A stretch of 33,564 nucleotides of DNA from NCBI GenBank assembly GCA_000787465.1, contig JSYX01000384.1, positions 1 to 33,564 of the forward strand. Reading direction: 5' to 3'. The position numbers were made by a program, and so were the translations under genes. The notes below the pieces were generated by a model that did not search any database, was not told the origin of the DNA, and saw only the letters and a program-made list of their open reading frames with translations. Positions 12,001-21,748 of this stretch are shown one piece after another. Position 1 is the first letter of the stretch. The number at the start of each line of letters is the position of its first letter. The DNA is from Thermomucor indicae-seudaticae. Taxonomy: Eukaryota; Mucoromycota; Mucoromycetes; Mucorales; Lichtheimiaceae.

Positions 12001-15000
12001 TGCGCCAATAACGGAGCGTGCAGTAGCTTTGTAAGGTCGCGAAACGGGCCGTGCGTGATCTCGACCAGCCTTGGTCTAAGGAACTCGCTCTTCGAGTCTT
12101 TCAATCGGCCCTTCAGTATCTTTTCGGCTTCACCACGATTATTGCGACTGTAGTGCCAAAAGTATGGATCCACCTGGTCGAAATACTCGTCCTTGAGCTC
12201 ATATCGTCCAGAGTCGCTCAGGCTCACAGGAGCCTTGTATTTCGCTACTCTGTTCAAGATCTTATCAAAATCGGGGTGCTCGGTAAGTCGTTCGGGTATC
12301 CGTTTCGTCAAGTCTGAGTAAACCGTTGGGCCAAGACAAAGATGGTGAACCAGCTCGCGCTCTATCCGATCATGTATAGACATGTGTGTCGCGTTCGCGC
12401 GTTCGGAGACGCAGAGAATAAGCAAGTAAAGCACTTCTTCAACCATAAATACCGTTTGGGAGCTGTCATAGTGTGGATGCTCAAGCTGACCCAAAAACCA
12501 TTGTGTTAAATTGAATCGATCCATGAGAGTCGCCAAAACACGATTTGGATCGATCGTGATAAACGCCAGTTGCAAAAGAAAAACGTCGCTGTCATAGGTG
12601 GTTTCACGTAAAGATATGTCTCGGTAATGATGAACCTATAATTCCCTATCCTGTCAGTTTTTCTCTTGATCCGGGTCTCTATTTCTGATGATCGCATTTA
12701 CCTGGTTTCTTATGTTGTATCCGTTCCTTACCCAGACACCAGTCCGGATTTGAGAGCAGAACGCAAGCGTGCGGATGGGGAAATCGAGGATAGGTAAAAG
12801 TATCTCTTCCGTTTCGGAAGGTGAGGAGGTTCTGTCCACTCGGAATAGCGTGATTGCTTGAGCAAAATCTTCAGGCCAGCCAGCATCGCGTAATATGTCT
12901 CGGTCCATCCAGCTTGATGCTTCAAGAATGCCTGCCAAAAGCCAATGCAACGGATGATGGAACGAGACGGGATCCGACGCAACATCATACTCAATGACGC
13001 GTATCTCTCCAACATGAGGCAAGGTAACCGTATGGTACTTGCAATCGCTCGTGGCCGGTACTGGTTTCACTTGTTTGTTATTCTCCCCTGGAACCTTTTC
13101 TTGCAAGCCCCAACCCCAAGTATCAATGGCATGGAGTACCCGTGCAAGTGCCCGAATCAGTGTCTGTGCGCTTTGGATTTGGTCTTCACGAGTGGATATC
13201 GGTAGGGTATTATAGCAATCCGAGAAACAGCGGCAGCATTTGGCGATCTGGAGCGTGACATTGAAGGCGTTCACCCAAACTTCAGACTCGTATTCAACAT
13301 GCGTATCCTTTTGACATATCTGAGGGTTCATGGCTTGAAAGAGCATGATCAAGTCCAGGAATTGGCGAAGGTAGACCGGGTTCTGTGCAATCACAGGCTT
13401 CAGCAGATTCACGTTCAGTATGTACCGTAGATCATGGAAAGCGTTAAAGTAGCGCCGAGTGCGGAAGGCACGCGACTCGCAGTTTAACCGGGTAGGCAGC
13501 TCTGGTCGCTCGCCTGGAGTCAGATAATAGATATGCTCTGTCATGAAGAACGCAGCAAGCGTAGAGCATATTAAACCAAAGAAGTAATATTCGTTCACCA
13601 GCAAGCTGGCAACCGAAGGTACTGTAAGAAGCTGCACTGAGAACAGGATGATGGCGTTTTCCGGTTCACGATCTCTGAAGAGAAACGATTCTGCCAACCG
13701 CGCATAGTTCCTCACGAGTCGTTTACCTAAGTTTTGCTGTTTTTGAGCTTCTCAGCATCAGACATGCATTTGGCCCTTTCTTGCTTACCTAAGAGCTTTT
13801 TAAAACCCGGACGTGAACCTAAGGTCATAATGTACAACTCTCGCAAGGAGATCCTCACTTCCTTCCAAAGCCGCAGGTCGAAAAGCATCATGTAATCAAG
13901 CCGCTGCTTTTCCTCAAACTCTCGTTGTATACTATATGCCAGTCGACGCGTTTCTTCTTCATCGTGCACATAGGGTTCACTGCTAAGGCCTCTCCGCAAA
14001 CGAGCTGTAAAACCATGCTCATCCATTTCGATCCGCCGATACTCTTTGATCATGGGCGCAGGCTCCCAGTCTATACTGGCAATGTCACCGTAATTATGAT
14101 ATGTGCCCCAACCGTCTGAATCCGTGTCATTACTCTTATTGTCTGCGCGACTTTGGCCTTCATTATCAAACATTTCCACGTCCTCATCGACTGTCCCGGT
14201 TGCTATCCCCGTCTCAGCCGCGGCCGGTGTTGATATCCCTTCTCCCTTCAACTTTTCGATCTCGTCGTCGTCTTCATCGGGGAAGAATTTAAGGTGTGGA
14301 GAAAGCACCGAAAAGTCTGCAATTGATTGCGGTAGCTCCCAGGGAGCACAGAGTTCTTGGACAATGCAACTTTGCATGGTGCCATCGTGGTTCAGTTTAA
14401 CAGGCCCCTGAGCCAGCTCAAGGAGCCAGTCTATCAGCAACGCAGACACTTGTTCGCGAAAAACGTCCCGCGCTGGCCTAATCGTGACGCCCAAGTTGAT
14501 GGCTGCTAGTGGTGCAGCCAGGGCTCGTAGCTCTTCTGGATTGGATGAGGTCGCGATAATTTCCCGTCCTCGATTGTGCATGGTGTCCACGATCCGTCGC
14601 GTTTCTTGGTAGGAGCAGCGAATAGCGCGCATGATCGTCTCGCACACGTGGGTGAAGGAATGAGACTCGTCGTTCCATGCGACACACGCATAATAATGAT
14701 CCCCATCGATGCGATTTTCTTTGTTTGCCCTGTTCTCCTCTGTTGTCTCTTTTCCCATATCGACATCTTCATCCTGTTTGACCGAGTCCCCTAACGGAAT
14801 ACCGAGCCGTCGGAAAAGCTGGTTTTCGTTTTCGTTCCATCTCGCGATACTCAGATTTTCGGGCTGCAGTGCGATCTCTTCAGGCGATATGGCGAATACC
14901 TGGAGCATAAACTCCAGCGCCGTGCCGATCGTTTGACGTACTGAATCCAATACGTGCCGGGGTATATATTCATCATCATCCTCCTCGTCCTCCTGTGATG

Positions 15001-15654
15001 ACAGCGACTCGTCCTCAACAGGTCCTGTTACTCCGTGGATAGCGCAAATCATTGGTACTTTCCATGACTCGGGGTCGCTGCAATCACAGCAGCCACCCGA
15101 TCCAGGGCTTATAGACACAAACACATCATGGTTTTCGTGGTCGCTGGCATGGAAACATTTTGAACACAAGACGCAGGTGTCATCGAAGCCGCAGTTCCTT
15201 TATTTTGTTTCAATGTTGGAGCTCGCTTATCCTCTGTCCCATAAAAGCATCCCCATTCATTGACTTACCTGCAGCGATACACTGCTTCTCCTTTACGAAA
15301 CACCCGCCCACACCGCTGCGTCGGCTTGTCCAGCAACAGAGTCTTTAGATGACCCTCATGCATATGCTCAAAGTCCCTGGGATCCACTGCATCCGGCGTT
15401 ATGCGACGTTGTCGTACCAAACGGTCAATGGCAGCAAGGTAAATGTCATGATCGGGATAAAAATATTCTTGCATTATCTGAGCATCATTCTGCCATAGTG
15501 CTGAATAGCATTGTTCCAATATGGCGCGCTTGGCGGCATCGTCAAAGGTAAAGTTGAACAGGTAAGGGCTTTTCCATAGGAACAGTCCAAGTTCGGACAA
15601 GCTAAGCCGTATACTGCTGGACATCCCGCCTTGTTGGCTTTTTCCTTCGCTCAT
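9079..15654 (-). CDS. UBR1: E3 ubiquitin ligase Ubr1 (N-recognin)
   Basis: RING E3 ligase of the Arg/N-degron pathway, which works with Ubc2/Rad6 to mark proteins with destabilising N-termini for the proteasome. Six exons (15654-15269, 15197-13789, 13726-12702, 12635-9469, 9406-9278, 9223-9079) give 2086 residues. Domains: a Cys/His-rich UBR box at about 115-185, assembled across the first intron (YRCRNCGFDDTCVLCSKC); a ClpS-like type-2 degron pocket at about 297-380 (ACVAWNDESHSFTHV); a basic stretch at about 1263-1300, where Ubc2 binding is expected; a RING-H2 at about 1344-1475 (CIVCQED ... CGHLMHIKCF ... CPLCKSLGN); and a C-terminal Cys-rich domain ending in FDIGGWTTL. The final exons include MQAPYLDTHGEVDQGL, matching the family C-terminus. 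Introns are 54-71 nt. Confidence 0.95.
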
Positions 15655-15948
15655 GAACGGGTGGCGGGTTCGCTTTTATACGATATCCCAATTGCCGGTG
15701 GTTTAAAAGTAGGCACATCCAGTCACGCAATCATGCAGCGCTCCCATTGACCAATCGTTCGCTTCATGGAACCAGGACATCGAGTTTCAGCCATCAAGCA
15801 AGCCATTGGTGTTGTTTGTCTGAAATGTAATGCGCTTTTCGAAAGAAATAGGCAGCTGGAATCGATGGGAAGTCGGATGAAACTTAGTAAGGATAACTGT
15901 GAAAAGTATCGTGCCCCTAAGCTTTGTAAATGCGTGAAAAAGATCGCC
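15655..15948. other. UBR1 upstream region
   Basis: This region contains the UBR1 promoter. A 69-codon plus-strand open frame (15766-15975) runs into the left end of the transposon and resembles no protein I know. It is probably not a gene. Confidence 0.45.
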
Positions 15949-15950
15949 TA

Positions 15951-15974
15951 CAGTAGAACCTCGATACCATTATA
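15951..15974 (+). repeat. Left terminal inverted repeat of the MITE
   Basis: This is a 24-bp end beginning CAGTAGAACCTCGATACC. It pairs with 16481-16504 with four mismatches. The subterminal motif TCGATACC occurs twice (15961-15968 and 15979-15986) and could be a transposase-binding repeat. Confidence 0.75.
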
Positions 15975-16021
15975 ATACATCGATACCTTAATGACTTTCG
16001 TTGTCTTTCTAGGTTTTCCGA

Positions 16022-16038
16022 CTAACGTATTTCGTTAG
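16022..16038. repeat. Perfect 6-bp hairpin inside the MITE
   Basis: CTAACG and CGTTAG are separated by TATTT, giving a short perfect stem near the left end. Its function is unknown. Confidence 0.5.
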
Positions 16039-16480
16039 CAGTGATATAAAGTTAGAGGAGCCAACTTCATACTTTATAGCACCCTACGGAAATTGACGTC
16101 TATTGGATAAGAAGTCTGTGGCCCAACGCAGCCTCCGCCGGCCCAAGGAATCAGCTCTAATTGCTTGGCTCCATCTGCTCTGGTTGTGAACATCCTATGT
16201 ATTATAACCCGACTTCAGTACGCTTCTCCTGTGAAAAAAGCGCATAGCCGTTACAGCGGAGCTCAATACTTGTTTAAATACACAATTATAGGCGTCCTCC
16301 TGTTAATTATGCAAGCATTATATGCGTTGTGTTTGTATGAGCTTCTAAATAGCAACATGTATGCCGGATACGGCCGTTTTGAAATGGTCTAAATAAGTTT
16401 CTATCAATGCATATGTACGGGGTAAAAGTTTATCCAAATCGTTGCCTCGACATCTTTCAGCTTCTCGCCCTCGCCGAGCC

Positions 16481-16504
16481 TATAAAGATATTGGGGTTCT
16501 ACTG
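16481..16504 (-). repeat. Right terminal inverted repeat of the MITE
   Basis: Read on the minus strand this end begins CAGTAGAACCCCAATATC. Its first ten bases are identical to the left end, and the next fourteen differ at four positions. Confidence 0.75.
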
Positions 16505-16506
16505 TA

Positions 16507-17330
16507 TGTTGGAGTGAGTTGAGATGGTTAAGAAGCTGTTGCCTGGGCATGTGCAGGAAGATATGGAACAGGGCATTCGTCGCCGGTAAACGGTTACAAT
16601 ATCATCATACTCACTCGGCCGGTCAGAAGCAAAAACAACTGTTGGTCTGATTGTCATGGAAATCAAAAGAGGTACTTTGTAGCAAACGCAACCATGACGA
16701 AAGGGATGTCTTCTTTTTACTTATTTCAAACCACAAGCCCATCCAAGCATATCATCGACTGGCGCCAATTTCAATAAGCAGGGACGCTTCATTCGGTGCA
16801 AGCATTAGCCAGTAATTCTTTTGTTGGTTGAACATTTAGCCATAATATACGGAAATTTGATGGTCCTTAGCGCGTGCTGTTGGCTTCTAAGAGTTTCAAT
16901 TCAGTACGTCGTATTATAACAGAGCGACTTCCTTGTCATTGAAATATCGACCAAGCATAGTGTAGCAATCGGATCTTGGCAAAGAAGGAGTATTATCATG
17001 TCGATACGATTGAAACTAACAAATAAAAAGACTTGTTTGTTGGTCATTGTTTGCTTCTGATTCATTACAAGCGCAGAAAGAGGAAAGAATCAATGTATAC
17101 ACAATCATCACAGTAAAAAATTAGAGAGAGCTTCCAGTCCGCCACCCGCCACGAAGACAAGCAAGAAGCAGATGAAAACGCACATCAAAGGAGATAGAAG
17201 ATCAAAGCTGCCACGACAACTTGTTCTGATATAGAAAGCATAAGCTGGATATCATGATGCATAGGATTGGGTAAATGAAGTAATCAAAAAAAGAAAGAAG
17301 GAGGAGATAAAAACTGGAAGCAATGGTATA
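16507..17330. other. Gene-poor AT-rich stretch
   Basis: About 820 bp after the transposon and before the stop of the C2H2 gene. No convincing coding region is visible. A 21-codon frame starts at 16524 but resembles nothing known. The last few hundred bases are purine-rich and probably hold the 3' UTR of the minus-strand C2H2 gene. Confidence 0.5.
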
Positions 17331-18374
17331 TTAGTCATCTCCATGAGGGAACGAAGCAGGAAGTAGAGATGGTGAAGACGTCGCGGATCCAATGGATATC
17401 ACGGGGGACGATGGCGCAGGCGCTTCCATTTCCATACCCATCACGTCGTCATCATCATCATCGTCGATATGGATCGACACCGTGTCGTCGTCATCATCCT
17501 CTTCTTCTTCCTTATGCCGCTGCATCTCTTCTTGCCGCTGCATTTGTTGCCTCTGCAATTGCATCTCGCGTTCCTTCTGCTGCTCCAGCTCGAAGCGCTT
17601 TGTGTCCATGCTGACCAGAATAGCCGCGGCTTCCAACATTTGGACTTGCTGGTGCTTGGTGAGCAGTAGCTTGCTCGTCAGTTCCCATTGATCCGAGTGC
17701 TCCCATCGGTGCTTAGCCAAGCAGTTGGGATGCTTGTAGACCTTGCCACATTGTTCGCAGCGATGGTACGGCTTTCCATTGTTATTAAGTGATTCAGACA
17801 TATGACGCTGGCCCTTGCTGCCGCGCCCATGACTCGTACTAAGCGGAACGCTGGATGATGATGGTTCAGCAGCTGATCGGCGCATGGATGAGCTGCTTCC
17901 ACTGGTTCGCAAAGTGCGGCCACCCGTGGCAGCGGCGGCAGCAGTCGGAGACAAATGATAGTGGTGGTGATGATGATGATGCTGCTGCTGGTGGCTATGG
18001 AAGAGTGCTTCGTGAGCACGCGAGGCTGGTTTGCGTATAATAGGAATCGGGGCGGAATGGTCGATAGTGTAGTTCTCGGGTAGGGAGGAGGAGTAGTGTT
18101 GTAACGTCAGCGCGTTAAAGTGAGTGGGCAGCGAGTCCCTGCGCAGAGCATGATCGTCTTCGTGATGGTTGTTGTCCAGCGATTGGGACGAGGAAACTCC
18201 GCTGCTCGTTCTGTCAGCTTCAGAGGTCTCCTTGACCATCGCGGCTTCATCTCCATAAGATGAGTTGGGCGGAGACGGAAGGCTGTCGTTGTTGTTGCTA
18301 CTACCAGAGCCCTTGCGAGAAGCACTAAGCCTGTCTTGCTGTTGACGGAGCTGGAACGTAAGCGTAGACGACAT
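17331..18374 (-). CDS. Single C2H2 zinc-finger protein with low-complexity tracts
   Basis: An uninterrupted 347-residue frame. One C2H2 finger at about residues 205-226 (YHRCEQCGKVYKHPNCLAKH) runs directly into SDQWELTSKLLLTKHQQVQM and then LEAAAILVSM. I recognise this finger-plus-tail from uncharacterised fungal proteins, but there is no established function. The N-terminal half is Ser/Asn-rich with a His/Gln tract. The C-terminal half has a Glu/Gln/Arg-rich stretch likely to form a coiled coil, then two runs of aspartate. A nuclear regulator is plausible, though one finger alone rarely gives DNA specificity. It is divergent from the RnpA-like gene. Confidence 0.85.
   Translation of the reverse strand: MSSTLTFQLRQQQDRLSASRKGSGSSNNNDSLPSPPNSSYGDEAAMVKETSEADRTSSGVSSSQSLDNNHHEDDHALRRDSLPTHFNALTLQHYSSSLPENYTIDHSAPIPIIRKPASRAHEALFHSHQQQHHHHHHHYHLSPTAAAAATGGRTLRTSGSSSSMRRSAAEPSSSSVPLSTSHGRGSKGQRHMSESLNNNGKPYHRCEQCGKVYKHPNCLAKHRWEHSDQWELTSKLLLTKHQQVQMLEAAAILVSMDTKRFELEQQKEREMQLQRQQMQRQEEMQRHKEEEEDDDDDTVSIHIDDDDDDDVMGMEMEAPAPSSPVISIGSATSSPSLLPASFPHGDD
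17961..17993. repeat. Trinucleotide repeats encoding the His/Gln tract
   Basis: Imperfect GTG, GAT and GCT triplets on the plus strand encode the poly-His/Gln run of the C2H2 protein on the other strand. Length variation between strains would be expected. Confidence 0.7.
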
Positions 18375-18683
18375 ATTCTATCAGGCAGAGGAGCAGGTGC
18401 AATAAAAGGACCTGTAAAAGGGAGACAGAGCGGAATGTCAGTCGCGATGGGGAAACGATCTGCGTTGGAACTCCACGAAAAATACAGTATGTATACAAAA
18501 GAGAGTGGTGGTGAAAGGAGTTCGTAGGTTGGCGTAGATAAGACTTGAACTTTATGGAAACGATAGGAAGGGATATCGTTATAGGTTTGGATAAAGTACC
18601 TTTTATCCTTGCTTTGGACTTCAGTGAAAGTTATGGAAAAAGAAGTGCAAGTAAAAAAAAAGAACAATTCTTGGCCCAAAAAA
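18375..18683. other. Divergent region between the C2H2 and RnpA-like genes
   Basis: This region must hold both promoters. The plus-strand frame of the RnpA-like gene stays open upstream, with another ATG at 18633 inside a lysine-rich stretch, so part of this region could be coding. I see no named motif. Confidence 0.45.
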
Positions 18684-19342
18684 ATGTTGAAGCCACTGGG
18701 CAAATGCAACAATGTGGCACCCCCAAAGGGAACTCCTGATGATGCATTAAATCCCAAGCTTGGTTGTCGGGGCGTTAAATCATCCGTGCGCACGGCTGAC
18801 GAAAACTTGCCCTTCCCCATGCTGGCTCAGAGATTACAAAGTGTGATCAAGAAAGTACGTGGAATACCAATAACCGAACTGTATCGAAAGTTCTCGACAC
18901 CTTCACCCTTTGTTTCGTCACAAGAAGCCTTCGTTGTGAAAGCCTTCGTAAACAGAGATCCCCCTGATTCAGGTTTTCGTGCCGCTGTGATCGTGGGCAA
19001 AAAGAAAGTATCCAAGCTCGCCGTGCAACGTCATAGAGCCAGTCGAAGAGTTAAGGCCGCAATACAACACGTATTTCCTGCAGAAGCACCAAAAGGTAAC
19101 AACCTCTTTGGCTTGCTGTCTAACTATCCCATGGACGTCGTAACAATAAAAAAGGTTTTGATTACATATTCTATGTCAATGCCGCGAGTATTACAATGCC
19201 GTGGCCTGAACTCTTGGGTCAGATGACTTCGGTCATACATAATATCAAAGGCAAGATCAAACGGCGTGAGCGTAACAATGACCATCCCCGTGCGCCTCGT
19301 CAGCCGCAGAGGCCGTCATCCACTACACGTAAGATACAATGA
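18684..19342 (+). CDS. RnpA-like protein (bacterial-type RNase P protein fold), probably mitochondrial
   Basis: Two exons (18684-19095, 19155-19342) give 199 residues. From about residue 75 the protein follows the layout of the bacterial RNase P protein subunit: an FVVKAFVNRDP-like strand, then AAVIVGKKKVSKLAVQRHRA with the basic helix continuing as SRRVKAAIQ (compare the bacterial KK-V---ERNR-KR signature), and after the intron FDYIFYVNAASITMPWPELL, matching the DYVVVAR...L-L segment. The tail is basic. The N-terminus has few acidic residues and could be a mitochondrial presequence. Known role of the family: binding the catalytic RNase P RNA for tRNA 5' maturation. That it does this in mitochondria is inference. 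The start could also be the ATG at 18633. Confidence 0.65.
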
Positions 19343-19950
19343 CGCCACTTGTTGCCCTCCTCAACCTCCAGAAGACAAAGAATGGTGGACATGCATCTTG
19401 TATCACAGAATTCTGGACCATGCAAATGCAATTAATTAATTTCATTTAGCACACAAATAAATAGCATTGTACTATAACTTGTACTTATTGTAGAAGCTTG
19501 TTCTTTGTCATAGGACGATAACTTATTACCGATGCTTAGGTCTCTCGCGAATTGACGTAACAACCTTAACTTACATGCCCAAGACTGTGCGTTCATGGTC
19601 ATGCTGTAAGAAAAGTTCTCCTTCTTTTGTTCATCTTTACTGAAACTTTGATACGAACTGACTTGTCAGTTACATCATCCAGCTGCACGATAGCAGCCAC
19701 CAGTAGATATGAATTCTGCACTGCGACCGATTATAGTAGCAGATCAAGCCTATTTATCCCCTACCGGACAGGTCGTTCCACCCGTCGCACGGGTACTTAT
19801 GCCTCATTTTCTGCAAAAGGTGATGACCGGGGCATTGCATCCAAAATGACTGGGATCAGAGACGTTTGGTCACAGCTCAGCTCCAATCAAAAAATTCAAG
19901 CTTGGTATCAGGCATAAGCGTTGCTGTGCGCCGTGCTTGAATCTTTCGCA
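19343..19950. other. Intergenic region with a possible small gene
   Basis: An AATAAA at 19456-19461 is a candidate poly(A) signal for the RnpA-like gene. From about 19700 to 19920 the base composition looks coding. A 46-codon frame starts at ATG 19709 (MNSALRPIIVADQAYLSPTG...), and another frame ends in NQKIQAWYQA at 19917. I could not join them through a valid splice, so no gene is called. Confidence 0.3.
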
Positions 19951-21748
19951 ATGACTCTGGAAAACGATACATTGCATGTGGTCATACGATTGCCTTTCAA
20001 ACGGCCACCAGGTTTCATAGAGCCTCCACCGGTATGGCGATCTTGGGATTGCTCGATATCCACGCTTATTTGCATATTAAGCTCATGAGCAGATCGTGTG
20101 GACCGACGAAATGGAGCAACGGCTATGGCAATATATCAGCCAAAAGCAAACAGATTGTAAGGAACAAGAAACCAACATCACTGTCCAATCGCTCTACCTG
20201 TTGACATTTACTCCTGCTTATCGTAGGGAACTACATTGCTGATCAGCTGGGAGTTCCTTCGTCATATCTTGTTCGTCATGCTGCATTTATCTACGAAACT
20301 CAGCTGCGAGGGATCCACCAGCAGCTGCGACTCAGCGAAGTCGGCAGATCGTCAACCTCGCCGGCACCAAAGAGGAGCCTTTCTTCGCATAGCAGATCGA
20401 GTAGCACCGTACCAAGTCGGAAACAAAGTGGGTTAGCTTCGTCACGTCGGATCATATGATATGTGTGTTGATTAATTGCTCACAGCACCTACGTCTCGTG
20501 GATATCCGTCGAACTCTCTACAGAACGAAGAAAAGGATGATTTGGTTGGAAAGGGTCCGCTTAAGAAACAATCACCCACAGCATCACAGTCACTGACCAG
20601 CGCGTCAGGCACTCCAGTCGCGCGCTCACGGGTGGATATCACGCAAAGTAGGTAGCCCTTGTTCCATTATCAATGCATCTGACGTTGAGTTGGTCCTCGT
20701 GACAATTAGGCAATCGGCATGACGATTCAATGATGTTGTCAACGATATCAAACATAGCACCTCGTACATTTGCGGAAACAAATAGTTCGCAAAGTATATC
20801 CATCAGCAGGTGGTCGACACCAACATCCGTGTCTAAAACGCCTGACCTGTCTTCGGTCCAAGGTTCAGCTAATGCCGCGAACGAGACGATATACAAAAGC
20901 TTTCAGAGCCAAGCAAGTCGGACGTACTATTCGCCTGCTCAATCACTTAGTCAAATTATGGGGCAACGCAGTAGTAGTGTTAACAGTAACAAGAGCAGCA
21001 CTCACAACACCGAGATTAGCATTTCCGGCCAAAGAGGCTTGAAAGACGTCCGTACAAGCAGTCTCAGCTCTCGTGATTTTGAGCAACGCTCTCCTGTACG
21101 TTACGACGAGGAAGAAGAAGGAGAAGGAGAGACTTCCATGCAACGGTTTTCACAAATGCAAATAGAAGAGCCGGCGTTTTTACCGAGCAGGAGAAAGAGT
21201 CAGAGTGCGCTTCTGCCACGGCAAGAACGTGCTGATATTCCTCTCCCAAAGATACTCATGCAAACACATGACAATGACGCGGAGGATAGTAGAGCTCAGT
21301 CGTTTCAGTCAAGCCAGAGCACACTAAAATCTACAACATTGGACAAAGGAAAATCAAGGTTGACGTCAGCATCAATGTACTCTTGGTCCAATAACTACAA
21401 CACGCGGGTAGCAGCAACTACTAATATATCGGATGATTCAAGTCGAAGTACAGGCAGTGCATTCAATTCTATTGGGTCATCTACCAGTAACTTGTCAGGT
21501 ATTATTCTCTGTAGAGTGTTATCTCCACGTCGTATGATCAAGGCTTGCAGATGTTAAAAAAATGTTTGCATTAGATGCGTCTGTCACACAGTCAGCATTA
21601 GAAGATGCATTCCTTTCGAACTTTAATAATGGCTCGAAAATGTATGTGAAAGATGGACTATCCTGCTCGTAACGGTATTTAACATCCTTTTCTTTCTGGT
21701 AGGTCATCCATGGCATTTTCTCGAAGATATGGCGCAGACCATATTTAA
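19951..21748 (+). CDS. ATG29: Autophagy protein Atg29
   Basis: Part of the Atg17-Atg29-Atg31 scaffold that organises the pre-autophagosomal structure at the start of autophagy. Seven exons (19951-20031, 20093-20156, 20227-20427, 20486-20647, 20710-21498, 21551-21641, 21703-21748) give 477 residues. The first 85 or so residues carry the Atg29 domain: HVVIRLPFKRPPGFIEPPP, then WTDEMEQRLWQYISQKQTDW and YLVRHAAFIYETQL. These are contiguous only after removing the first two introns. The remainder is Ser/Thr/Gln-rich and probably disordered, the usual site of regulatory phosphorylation in this protein. It is longer than yeast Atg29. The acceptor of intron 1 could be 20089 or 20092, both in frame. 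Confidence 0.88.

Larger units (their letters stand above)
15951..16504. mobile_element. Non-autonomous TA-flanked DNA transposon (MITE, pogo/Tc1-mariner type)
   Basis: A 554-bp element begins with CAGTAGAACC and ends with GGTTCTACTG. Over the outer 24 bp the two ends match at 20 positions as an inverted repeat. TA dinucleotides at 15949-15950 and 16505-16506 directly flank it, as expected for a TA target-site duplication of the Tc1/mariner/pogo superfamily. There is no transposase. The only notable internal open frame, 16165-16392 (75 codons, hydrophobic centre), resembles no transposase, so movement would need an enzyme supplied from elsewhere. The CAGT... start fits pogo/Tigger-like ends, but the family assignment is inferred from ends and target site only. 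Confidence 0.75.

Noticed and set aside
15658..15672. GGTGGCGGG near the UBR1 start as a proteasome-associated control element
   Set aside because: Only the first six bases match the GGTGGCAAA consensus, and it sits within a few bases of the start codon.
15766..15975. A 69-codon plus-strand frame with several cysteines upstream of UBR1
   Set aside because: No known family and no supporting splice or promoter context; it runs into the left end of the transposon and stops there.
16165..16392. A 75-codon frame with a hydrophobic stretch inside the MITE
   Set aside because: It shows no transposase motifs and is too short; probably chance in a non-autonomous element.
18107..18820. A 237-codon minus-strand frame overlapping the C2H2 gene start
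   Set aside because: It is the out-of-frame shadow of the Ser-rich C2H2 gene and its leader; the C2H2 frame has a real domain.
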